Shown: piece after piece, positions 1-5,572 of the stretch | How positions within the stretch are numbered: the first letter of the stretch is position 1 | How the letters are laid out: every line of letters begins with the position of its first letter | Assembly (NCBI GenBank): GCA_026987995.1 | Contig: JALSMC010000142.1 | Coordinates: forward strand, 1 to 16,743 | Source: Sulfurimonas sp. | GTDB lineage: Bacteria > Campylobacterota > Campylobacteria > Campylobacterales > Sulfurimonadaceae | Length of the DNA: 16,743 nucleotides | Direction: 5' to 3' | Notes under the pieces: model-generated | Database searches by the model: none | Told to the model about the DNA's origin: nothing | What the model saw: only the letters and a program-made list of their open reading frames with translations | Program-made: the position numbers and the translations under genes

Positions 1-177
1 AATAAAAAAGATTTTGCAGCACTTACTAAAATAAGTTATGGTACTGTAAACTCGTGGGGTGTTGAAGGAAGAGCTGAAGTACCAGAATGGATACGACCAT
101 TCTTAGAAAATTATATTAAAGTTCAAAAACTAGAACTTATAAAAGATATCGTTAATAAAAACGATGAGTTAATTTAA
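1..177 (+). CDS. C-terminal part of a small helix-turn-helix DNA-binding protein (5' end outside window)
   Basis: An open frame runs from base 1 to a TAA at 175-177, giving 58 visible residues. The part DFAALTKISYGTVNSWGVEG reads like the second half of a Cro/XRE-type helix-turn-helix: a short helix, a turn, then a recognition helix with S-Y-G-T-V-N-S-W. It is followed by PEWIRPFLENYIK, a tail I associate with small regulators of phages and plasmids that pick targets with a trailing 'P-x-W-V/I-x-x-x-L-x-N-Y' segment. The start lies outside the window, so the full length is unknown. It ends about 110 bp before the first iteron and points toward the origin. A role as a plasmid or prophage regulator is an inference from fold and position. 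Confidence 0.6.
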   Translation, partial: NKKDFAALTKISYGTVNSWGVEGRAEVPEWIRPFLENYIKVQKLELIKDIVNKNDELI

Positions 178-287
178 CATAGTCTGCTAATTTTTTTTCA
201 TACTTAATTTAAATTACTTTTAAATACACATATAAATAAAACTTACATCAAAAGAATAAATTATAATATGATATCTATTTTAGAATT

Positions 288-385
288 ATTTCCCATATTG
301 AGGACATTTTAGAATTTAACTACTTTTTTTATATACAATTTCCTACAGTGAGGACTTTTTTTAATTTATTTCCCATAATGAGGAT
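288..385 (+). repeat. Forward iterons (three copies)
   Basis: Copies lie at 288-305 (ATTTCCCATATTGAGGAC), 338-355 (ATTTCCTACAGTGAGGAC) and 368-385 (ATTTCCCATAATGAGGAT). Start-to-start distances are 50 and 30 bases, wider than in the reverse group. The first copy shares its first 17 bases exactly with isolated copies at 4894 and 5337. These are the expected binding sites of the Rep initiator encoded at 700-1710. Confidence 0.8.
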
Positions 386-463
386 AATTTTTCCAAAAGA
401 AAGAATATTTTAATATTTTTTTTTTAAATCAAAGCAAAAACTGTAAATTTTAAGCTAATTAGC

Positions 464-627
464 TCCTCATTATAAGAAAAATTCTACATTATTAAGTTAC
501 ACGATAAATAAATAATTTAATATAGTCCTCATTATAAGAAACAAGTCCTCAATATAGGAAATATAGTCCTCAATATGGGAAGTGTATAGTCCTCAATATA
601 GGAAATATAGTCCTCACTATAGGAAAA
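464..627 (-). repeat. Reverse iterons (six copies, about 21-base phasing)
   Basis: Reverse-strand copies start near 464, 525, 545, 566, 589 and 610. The best conserved read GTCCTCAATATAGGAAAT (545-562 and 589-606), with GTCCTCAATATGGGAAGT at 566. The last five are spaced 20, 21, 23 and 21 bases apart, about two helical turns, so bound Rep proteins would line up on one face of the DNA. The first copy is about three such units away. This is the densest iteron block and probably the main Rep assembly site. It lies just past the 3' end of rep. Confidence 0.85.
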
Positions 628-699
628 GATACTCTTGAAAACACCTATAATAGGAGCTTTCTAATTCCTGTAACTATAAAGTATGTAATCTTTTAATAA

Positions 700-1710
700 C
701 TAAAAGAGAGGGGTTTGTTCTTTTTTTCTTGAAAAATCTTTATATTTACCATTATTCTTTTTAAATTCGTCAATCTCATTTGACAAATAGCCATATTTAT
801 GAATCATCAAACCACGATATAATGCTTCACAATCATCCAAAGAATTATTTAATACTAAATGTTTAATTTTTGACTTATAAGTTTTCATATTTTCAATTTT
901 GGTTTTACTATGTTCAATAACCCAATCAACAAATTCATCAATTCTTGCATTCGGTACAATACATTTACTTTCAATTTTTTCAGCATCTTTAGACCAACTA
1001 AAAGTAAACTTTTTTATTGATCGATCATAAGTACAAAAAATTTTTTCTCCTGTTAAAGAATAAATTTCATTCAACCCTCGATTAATTCCTTCTAAAAGTT
1101 TAGAAGCATGTTTATGCTTTGTACCAAATTTATCATTTAACTCATTTATAGTCTTATGAATAAAGCCTGTATATTTATCAATTTTATTAGGCATAGTGTA
1201 ATATCTTCTATACATTTCATAAATTTTATACCCATACTTAGTTTTAAATTTTTTTGATAGTGAAAGATCTATACTTGTATACCCTGCCCTTTCAACCATA
1301 TATTCAATAAATGTTTCTGATATATTTATTTCAATTAAATGTTGAGATTCTTTATATGATTTTACATCATGTAAAAATGAAGTTAATGCCCATGAAACTT
1401 TTTTCCCTGTTTCAATATCTCTAAAATCTCTAAGCTCAAATGGTAATTTTAATTCAAGTAAATATGATTTTATTCTATCTACATAGTCATTATTTTTTTC
1501 TAAACCTAATTTTTTTCTTAAATAAGAAAGTTCTAAATTTATTTTTGATTCTTGTTTTTCATGATATATTTGTAAAATAACATCTAAACTTTTCATCGCA
1601 CCTAAGGATAATTCCCCATTTTTTGCATCTGTAACGGCATTATTCTTTTTTAACATTTCGAAATGTTGTTGTTTTGCTTTTTCTAGTGTAGTCATTCTCT
1701 GATTACTCAT
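700..1710 (-). CDS. Plasmid replication initiator protein, Rep_3 superfamily
   Basis: This 336-residue protein is predicted to bind the iterons and open the origin. Its layout fits Rep_3 initiators: an N-terminal winged-helix region (about residues 35-125, with the helical part SYLRKKLGL near 62-70) and a second winged helix starting around 150. The second contains KTKYGYKIYEMYRRY (156-170), matching the family signature of a K/S-x-Y-x-x-R/K-x-Y-E-x-x-x-R-Y helix. Length is normal for the family. The ATG is preceded by GAAGGAA at good spacing and a TATAAT at 1733-1728. Degenerate iterons overlap that promoter, so the gene is probably autorepressed by its own product. It is transcribed away from parAB and toward the iterons. 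Family assignment is from motif recognition; iteron binding is inferred. Confidence 0.88.
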   Translation of the reverse strand: MSNQRMTTLEKAKQQHFEMLKKNNAVTDAKNGELSLGAMKSLDVILQIYHEKQESKINLELSYLRKKLGLEKNNDYVDRIKSYLLELKLPFELRDFRDIETGKKVSWALTSFLHDVKSYKESQHLIEINISETFIEYMVERAGYTSIDLSLSKKFKTKYGYKIYEMYRRYYTMPNKIDKYTGFIHKTINELNDKFGTKHKHASKLLEGINRGLNEIYSLTGEKIFCTYDRSIKKFTFSWSKDAEKIESKCIVPNARIDEFVDWVIEHSKTKIENMKTYKSKIKHLVLNNSLDDCEALYRGLMIHKYGYLSNEIDEFKKNNGKYKDFSRKKEQTPLF

Positions 1711-1727
1711 AATATTTCCTTCAATAA

Positions 1728-1770
1728 ATTATATCCTCTTTTTAGGAAAAATTTCCTCATTTTGGGAAAT
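1728..1770 (-). promoter_or_regulatory. rep promoter with two degenerate iterons (likely Rep operator)
   Basis: On the reverse strand a perfect -10 box TATAAT lies at 1733-1728, 18-23 bases from the rep start codon. Directly upstream are two iteron-like elements in the same orientation as the main reverse block: TCCTCTTTTTAGGAAAA at 1734-1750 and TCCTCATTTTGGGAAAT at 1754-1770. They keep the TCCTC and GGAAA ends and differ in the middle. Iteron initiators commonly repress their own gene through such diverged copies. No good -35 box is seen. Confidence 0.6.
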
Positions 1771-1808
1771 TTTATAACAGTTTTAATAACATTAGTAATT
1801 TATTTTGC

Positions 1809-1814
1809 TATACT
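1809..1814 (+). promoter_or_regulatory. Possible -10 box of parAB
   Basis: TATACT lies 17 bases before the parS-like palindrome and 53 bases before the parA start. It would place the transcript start just upstream of the palindrome, so ParB bound there could also damp its own operon. No convincing -35 box accompanies it. Confidence 0.3.
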
Positions 1815-1830
1815 TAAACTAGTAAAATAT

Positions 1831-1850
1831 AAGTTTCGCATGCGAAACTT
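1831..1850. promoter_or_regulatory. parS: parS-like centromere site 1
   Basis: AAGTTTCGCATGCGAAACTT is a perfect 20-base palindrome in the parA leader. Its outer GTTTC...GAAAC halves are the same as in the classic ParB site TGTTTCACGTGAAACA, with a different central hexamer (GCATGC rather than ACGTGA-type). The same 18-base core recurs only once more in the window, right after parB. That placement, with ParA and ParB between the sites, is what makes the parS call strong. Confidence 0.82.
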
Positions 1851-1866
1851 TTTAAAGGCAGCTATT

Positions 1867-2526
1867 ATGATTATCACAATTGCACATACTAAAGGTGGGG
1901 TTGGTAAAAGTCTTATTTCATTTCATTTAGCAATAGCAATGAATGCTGCAGTAATTGATTTAGACTTTCAAAGAACAATTATAATAAACAATGAAATGAG
2001 AGCAAATAATGGAAAAAAGCCTATAGCAGTTTTGCAAACAAAAACAATGCAAGATTTAATCAAGTTACGAAATCACAATATTAAATATAAAGGTACTAAC
2101 AAAGAAAAAACTTTTATAATAGATGTAGGTGGGTTTGACTCTGATGTTAACAGGGTAGCTATAGCAATTGCAGATCTTATTATTGTTCCTGCAAATGATA
2201 AAACAAATGATATTATTGGATTACATCAATTTAAACAAATAATTAATGAAATAGAAGAATCAACTAATTTAAAATTAAAGCCAATGTTATTAATTAATAA
2301 TGTCTCTCCAATGACAAAAGACTTTATAAGTTTAGATAGTTTTATTAATGAAAATAAAAATTTTAAATTAATGAAATCAATATTAAGAACAAGAGCAGAT
2401 TATTATAAGACGTTAGAAACTGGAACAGGTATAACAGAAATAAAAAATTCAAAAGCAAAAATAGAATTTAAAAAATTTATGAAAGAGATTAAAAAGGAAG
2501 TTAAAAATGGCCAAAAAAAAGATTGA
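1867..2526 (+). CDS. parA: ParA-family partition ATPase
   Basis: This 219-residue MinD/ParA-type ATPase is predicted to bind DNA in its ATP form and move ParB-parS complexes to daughter cells. The deviant Walker A KGGVGKS is at residues 9-15, the A' segment AVIDLDFQRT around 28-37, and Walker B FIIDVGG at 83-89. There is no N-terminal helix-turn-helix, so it resembles short type Ib ParA proteins. I chose the ATG at 1867, preceded by AAAGGCAG. The frame stays open upstream to a TTG at 1762, but that would translate through the parS palindrome and an iteron-like element and add a chance hydrophobic stretch. The 3' end overlaps parB by 20 bases, implying translational coupling. Confidence 0.9.
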   Translation: MIITIAHTKGGVGKSLISFHLAIAMNAAVIDLDFQRTIIINNEMRANNGKKPIAVLQTKTMQDLIKLRNHNIKYKGTNKEKTFIIDVGGFDSDVNRVAIAIADLIIVPANDKTNDIIGLHQFKQIINEIEESTNLKLKPMLLINNVSPMTKDFISLDSFINENKNFKLMKSILRTRADYYKTLETGTGITEIKNSKAKIEFKKFMKEIKKEVKNGQKKD

Positions 2527-3397
2527 TTTAACAGATTCAATTGGTAAAAGTAATAAAAATATACTTGATGCCGGTAAAGGTGCAGCTTTAACTCAAGACT
2601 TAGGAGCATTATTTGAAAATACTGAGGATATCGCTAAAAATGAAAATGAGGTTCCAATTAAATTAATTAGAGATAATCCCTTTCAGCCTAGAATTGAGAT
2701 AAAAAATGAACAATTAATAGAATTAGCAGAAAGCATAAAACAAGATGGGATGATCCAACCAATTATTATACAAAAGTTTAATGATGAATATATCGTTATA
2801 GCTGGGCATAGAAGAGTTGCCGCACATAAATTACTAGGAAAAGAAAAAATATGGGCTCATATAATAGAAGCAGAATTTACAGATACACAAGAAAATAATA
2901 GTTTATTATTTACAACTGCTGCAATTGAAAACCTTCAAAGAGAAAATTTACATCCATTGGAAATTGCATTATCCTGTAGAGAAGCTATTGACAAAAAAGT
3001 TTTTCAATCAGTAACAGAAATAAGTAAAGCACTGAACAAGCCAAAATCTTATTTATCAAAAATAATGTCTGTATTAAAATTACAAAATGTTATTGTCGAA
3101 GATTTGTTAAAAAATAAATCGGTAAAAGACCTTGAAGTTTTGTATGAATTGCAAAAAATACACAATTCAAAACAACAAATCGAATTATTTAATGATTATA
3201 AAAATAAAGTTATCACTAGAGAAGATATAAGAAATGCAGTAAAAGCCCAAACAAAAACAAATACTATAAAATCCCCAATAGAATATAAAATTAATGATAA
3301 GACGCTAAAACTTTCTATTGATTTGAGAAAATTTAAAAAAAGTGTTGCAGAAGAACTACAAAAAAAAATAGAAAAATTATTGATTAATTATAAGTAG
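2507..3397 (+). CDS. parB: ParB/Spo0J-family partition protein
   Basis: This 296-residue protein is predicted to load on parS and spread as a CTP-dependent clamp, serving as cargo adaptor for ParA. The N-terminal domain shows NPFQPR (57-62), the phosphate-binding box AGHRRVAAHK (99-108, GHRR instead of the more common GERR) and ENLQREN (141-147). A helix-turn-helix follows at about 168-190 (VTEISKALNKPKSYLSKIMS). The C-terminal part is lysine-rich and could dimerise or bind DNA. A lysine-rich start (MAKKKID) precedes an approximately 45-residue segment that probably carries the ParA-stimulating peptide. Its ATG lies inside the parA end. The stop codon falls within the left half of the second parS palindrome. 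Confidence 0.93.
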   Translation: MAKKKIDLTDSIGKSNKNILDAGKGAALTQDLGALFENTEDIAKNENEVPIKLIRDNPFQPRIEIKNEQLIELAESIKQDGMIQPIIIQKFNDEYIVIAGHRRVAAHKLLGKEKIWAHIIEAEFTDTQENNSLLFTTAAIENLQRENLHPLEIALSCREAIDKKVFQSVTEISKALNKPKSYLSKIMSVLKLQNVIVEDLLKNKSVKDLEVLYELQKIHNSKQQIELFNDYKNKVITREDIRNAVKAQTKTNTIKSPIEYKINDKTLKLSIDLRKFKKSVAEELQKKIEKLLINYK

Positions 3398-3422
3398 TTT
3401 CGCATGCGAAACTACTTATAAT
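3387..3422. promoter_or_regulatory. parS: parS-like centromere site 2 (36-base perfect palindrome)
   Basis: The palindrome is centred between 3404 and 3405 and is perfect for 18 bases each way. Its middle AGTTTCGCATGCGAAACT is identical to site 1. The extra arms (ATTATAAGT / ACTTATAAT) could also form an RNA hairpin at the parB 3' end, but no T run follows, so a classic terminator is unlikely. It overlaps the last parB codons and marks the end of the low-G+C module. Confidence 0.82.
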
Positions 3423-3450
3423 CTCTCTATAATATAAATAAAGCCAACAG

Positions 3451-4124
3451 ATGCAACAACTCATTCTTACACTCTCAAATCAACTACCACTATCCAAAGA
3501 ACATATTAAAAATATCATCAAACTCTTAGAAGAGGGTGCTAAGAATATTGTGGAGCATAAAATAAAAAACGGAGCCTTTCAAACCAAAGATAAGCTTTTA
3601 AAAGTGAAGGGAGCAGGAAAGCGTGCTTATGAACAGGCAGCAGGATTTATCCGTATTAAAGATGCAAAAGATATTTTGGATAATACAGGCGTACATCCTG
3701 AGAGCTATGGAGTTGCTAGAAAACTGTTCCAAAGAGATTTAAAAGTAATTAATATTACAGCAGTTGCCAAAGAGTTAGGAGTAGGGGAGGCAACTTTGAG
3801 AGATATTGTTGATGAACTACAAAAACCAGGGTTTGATCCAAGGCAAGAACAACCCTTTATCCCTTTTAAAGAGGGAATAACTGATATAGAGCAGTTAAGA
3901 GAGGGTAATAGAGTTTCTGTGTTGTTAGGAATATTACTGAGTTTGGTGCATTTGTGGATATTGGCCTCAAAAATGATGGAATGATTCATATCTCTAAAAT
4001 GGCAAATGAAAGAGTGAGTCATCCATTAGAAGTTCTATCTCTAAATCAATTTCTTCCAATTATTGAAGTTATCTCTATTGATACTAAAATGGGTAAAGTT
4101 AGTTTGAGTCTTAAAGATATGTAA
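3451..4124 (+). pseudogene. tex: Decayed tex gene (internal deletion plus frameshift)
   Basis: Tex/YqgF-family transcription accessory proteins are normally over 700 residues. Here the first 30 residues (MQQLILTLSNQLPL...LLEEGA) match a Tex N-terminus. The frame then jumps straight to the helix-hairpin-helix part (KNIVEHKIKNGAF, KGAGKRAYEQAAGFIRI) and on to DNTGVHPESYGVA and ELGVGEATLRDI. The central YqgF-like and other core domains are missing. Near 3918 the frame breaks: the S1 RNA-binding domain continues one frame over as VRNITEFGAFVDIG...DGMIHISKMANERVSHP, ending SLSLKDM at the TAA 4122-4124. Adding one G after TCTG near 3919 restores SGVVRNITEF, and the total length then divides by three. 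If translated, the 177-residue product would be nonsense after about residue 156. Confidence 0.88.
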
Positions 4125-4127
4125 CTA

Positions 4128-4559
4128 TTAAATGACTTCGTTTTTCGTTTGAAGGTAGTCTCTTAAAATATCTCCATGGTCAAATACAAGTTGATCAAGT
4201 TCCAACTCTTTGAGTGGAACAACCATTACCTCTTTGGCATCATCAGCTGCAATAGGCATAGCAAATGCTTTACAGATATAGACAACTGAGACGGTATGAA
4301 ATCGCTTGTCCCGTTTGGGGTCAGAGTAGACACCAAGGAGAGATTCAATTTCCACATCTAAAGAAATCTCCTCTTTCATCTCTCTTTTGCAGGCATTTTC
4401 AACCTTTTCACCAATATCTACAAACCCACCAAGGAGTGCTAAACCTAGAGGAGGGTATTTGCGTTTGATAAGAACTATGCCTAGGAGGCTCTGTGAGGCA
4501 TTGTATATTTCAACTATACCATCGGTTGTAAGATAGGGTGTTTTTGGTGTGAAGGGCAC
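4128..4559 (-). CDS. NUDIX hydrolase
   Basis: This 143-residue protein carries a clear Nudix box: G45-x5-E51-x7-R59-E60-x2-E63-E64, reading GFVDIGEKVENACKREMKEE. The usual glycine three positions after the last glutamates is replaced by serine (EEISL). Nudix enzymes hydrolyse nucleoside diphosphates linked to another group, such as ADP-ribose or oxidised nucleotides; substrate cannot be told here. The LLGGFVDIGE context resembles the ADP-ribose pyrophosphatase-like group. The start is a GTG (4559-4557) preceded by AAGGATAATAA, a good ribosome site. It lies 24 bases after the small CxxC gene on the same strand, likely co-transcribed. Its stop is 3 bases from the end of the converging tex remnant. 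Confidence 0.9.
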   Translation of the reverse strand: MPFTPKTPYLTTDGIVEIYNASQSLLGIVLIKRKYPPLGLALLGGFVDIGEKVENACKREMKEEISLDVEIESLLGVYSDPKRDKRFHTVSVVYICKAFAMPIAADDAKEVMVVPLKELELDQLVFDHGDILRDYLQTKNEVI

Positions 4560-4583
4560 TTATTATCCTTTTTGTGCGTATAT

Positions 4584-4871
4584 TCAGAGTTGCCTTGTTG
4601 TTTTATCATGGAATTTATACCATTTGCATCTTTTTTTATTTTTTATGGCATAGATATTATAGGTAAATTTTCTGCCACATTCTTGGCACTGAAATGTAGC
4701 ACGGTTTTTGAATTTATTGTATTTTACAAATAAAAAGTTGCCAACTTGGTCACCTTCTTTGTAGAGAGTTTTTTCATTTTTATTATAAGCCTCCTCAGCG
4801 AGTAGGGCATTTTCTCTTTGCTTTACTAACCAAGATGGTTCAGGGTCTTCTTCAAATTCGTAATCTATCAT
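4584..4871 (-). CDS. Small zinc-ribbon-like hypothetical protein
   Basis: I do not recognise this 95-residue protein. It starts with an acidic segment (MIDYEFEEDPEPSW), has a charged helical middle, and ends with a basic domain containing FQCQECGRKFTYNIYAIKNK then RCKWYKFH. The CxxC plus a later C...H could bind zinc, suggesting nucleic-acid binding. I chose the ATG at 4871: an upstream in-frame ATG at 4979 would translate through a perfect Rep iteron and a TATAAT box, giving a lysine-rich start that looks non-coding. The ribosome site before 4871 is weak (AGGG). A NUDIX gene follows 24 bases later. The iteron at 4894-4910 lies 23 bases before the start, so Rep may affect its expression. Confidence 0.6.
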   Translation of the reverse strand: MIDYEFEEDPEPSWLVKQRENALLAEEAYNKNEKTLYKEGDQVGNFLFVKYNKFKNRATFQCQECGRKFTYNIYAIKNKKRCKWYKFHDKTTRQL

Positions 4872-4893
4872 GTTATACCCTGTTTTTGTTGAA

Positions 4894-4910
4894 ATTTCCC
4901 ATATTGAGGA
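4894..4910 (+). repeat. Isolated exact copy of origin iteron 1
   Basis: ATTTCCCATATTGAGGA is identical over 17 bases to 288-304. Outside this core the flanks differ, so it is not part of a larger duplication. On the reverse strand a TATAAT (4920-4915) lies just upstream, so the iteron covers the likely transcript start of the small CxxC gene. Confidence 0.8.
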
Positions 4911-4914
4911 TAGT

Positions 4915-4920
4915 ATTATA
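4915..4920 (-). promoter_or_regulatory. Likely -10 box of the CxxC/NUDIX operon
   Basis: A perfect TATAAT on the reverse strand lies 44-49 bases before the ATG at 4871. It abuts the isolated iteron, which would then span about +1 to +20. No good -35 box is seen. Confidence 0.4.
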
Positions 4921-5050
4921 CAGCGTTTTTTTAAAAAACTAAGGGTGTTAAAATACTTCGCTTTTTTTAAGATTTTCAAGATGAGATATACTTATATAGA
5001 ATTTAAAAATCAATACATATCAAAACAATAACAGCAGAGGGATAAAAAAT

Positions 5051-5299
5051 ATGGAAAACTTAAGAGACAATAACTATGGTTATAAACTGCCAGAAGCAAT
5101 AATAGAGCATATCAAGGAGTATGAAGAGGGTGAAGATCAAGAGCGACTTCAGGCACTTGATATGATTTTAGATCTATGTGATTATATAGATTTGAATATG
5201 TTGAGTGATTTTTCTGCGGCGGAAGATATTTTAGAAGATTATTTTAATTTTTTAGATGACAGAGGAGCTTTACTTGCTTTTATCCTTGAACATAAATAG
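5051..5299 (+). CDS. Small acidic hypothetical protein
   Basis: I do not recognise this 82-residue protein. It is strongly acidic (many Asp and Glu, for example EYEEGEDQE and AAEDILEDY), predicted helical, and has no membrane segment or signal peptide. The ATG follows AGAGGG at a spacing of about eight bases. It is divergent from the CxxC gene and lies between the two isolated iterons (4894 and 5337). Its acidity is compatible with a protein that binds a basic partner or mimics DNA, but nothing in the sequence proves this. Confidence 0.65.
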   Translation: MENLRDNNYGYKLPEAIIEHIKEYEEGEDQERLQALDMILDLCDYIDLNMLSDFSAAEDILEDYFNFLDDRGALLAFILEHK

Positions 5300-5336
5300 A
5301 GAGCGTGTGGAGTTCTTTAGGTACTACTATAGAGAT

Positions 5337-5353
5337 ATTTCCCATATTGAGGA
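5337..5353 (+). repeat. Second isolated exact copy of origin iteron 1
   Basis: ATTTCCCATATTGAGGA again matches 288-304 over all 17 bases, in the same orientation. A TATACT lies at 5366-5371, and a small frame with a good ribosome site starts at 5410. Rep bound here could cover the promoter of the PcfJ-like gene region. The flanks differ from those of the other copies. Confidence 0.8.
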
Positions 5354-5409
5354 GCTGTTTTTTGATATACTTTGAATAGAGAAATAAAAATAAAAAGAGG
5401 AAATAGTTT

Positions 5410-5517
5410 ATGGCAGAGATAACAGAGTTAACAGATAAAAACTACTTGTTGCTTACTATTATTTATACAAAAGATTTTTGCCTTTTTACTAATGTAGCGG
5501 ACAAAAAAGTCGTATAA
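5410..5517 (+). pseudogene. Short 35-codon frame, probably the detached 5' end of the PcfJ-like gene
   Basis: An ATG preceded by AGAGGA opens a frame reading MAEITELTDKNYLLLTII...DKKVV, then TAA at 5515. Past that stop the same frame continues sensibly (ADTKSKKYYTRYKDK, then VKVDDEMVLEAL) to a TGA near 5591. One base over, the PcfJ-like protein continues as ERVELLSHSQ. Removing one T from the TTT near 5590 would join ...EAL to ERVELL. The simplest reading is an ancestral longer gene broken by one nonsense and one frameshift change. A real 35-residue leader peptide is the alternative. Confidence 0.5.
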
Positions 5518-5572
5518 GCAGATACAAAGAGTAAAAAGTACTATACTCGATACAAAGATAAGGTCAAAGTAG

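Larger units (their letters stand above)
178..699. other. Iteron-type replication origin region (oriV)
   Basis: This 522-base non-coding stretch holds three forward and six reverse copies of an 18-base motif (consensus ATTTCCYATATTGAGGAC), described separately. Between the two groups (about 386-460) lies very AT-rich sequence with long T and A runs, a natural candidate for the duplex-unwinding element. The rep gene ends directly beside the region, at 700. Iterons beside a Rep_3 initiator gene are the usual sign of a theta-replicating plasmid origin. I see no perfect TTATCCACA DnaA box here. Bases 178-287 hold only AT-rich sequence with no motif I can name. Placing the origin here is an inference; the repeats are directly visible. 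Confidence 0.8.

Noticed and set aside
464..627. Possible CRISPR array
   Set aside because: Repeats are 18 bases with gaps of only two to five bases in the dense part and vary in sequence; this is iteron spacing. No cas genes are present.
1762..1866. N-terminal extension of ParA from a TTG, giving a hydrophobic membrane-like segment
   Set aside because: It would run through an iteron-like element, the likely parA promoter and the parS palindrome. ParA proteins start just before the Walker A motif, and the ATG at 1867 has a ribosome site.
3705..4022. Reverse-strand open frame of 105 codons over the tex remnant
   Set aside because: It is a shadow: the forward strand carries recognisable Tex HhH and S1 sequence across the same bases, and the reverse product has no recognisable features.
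4872..4979. Longer start for the small CxxC protein
   Set aside because: The extra 36 codons cover a perfect iteron and a TATAAT box and read as a lysine-rich, non-conserved-looking peptide.
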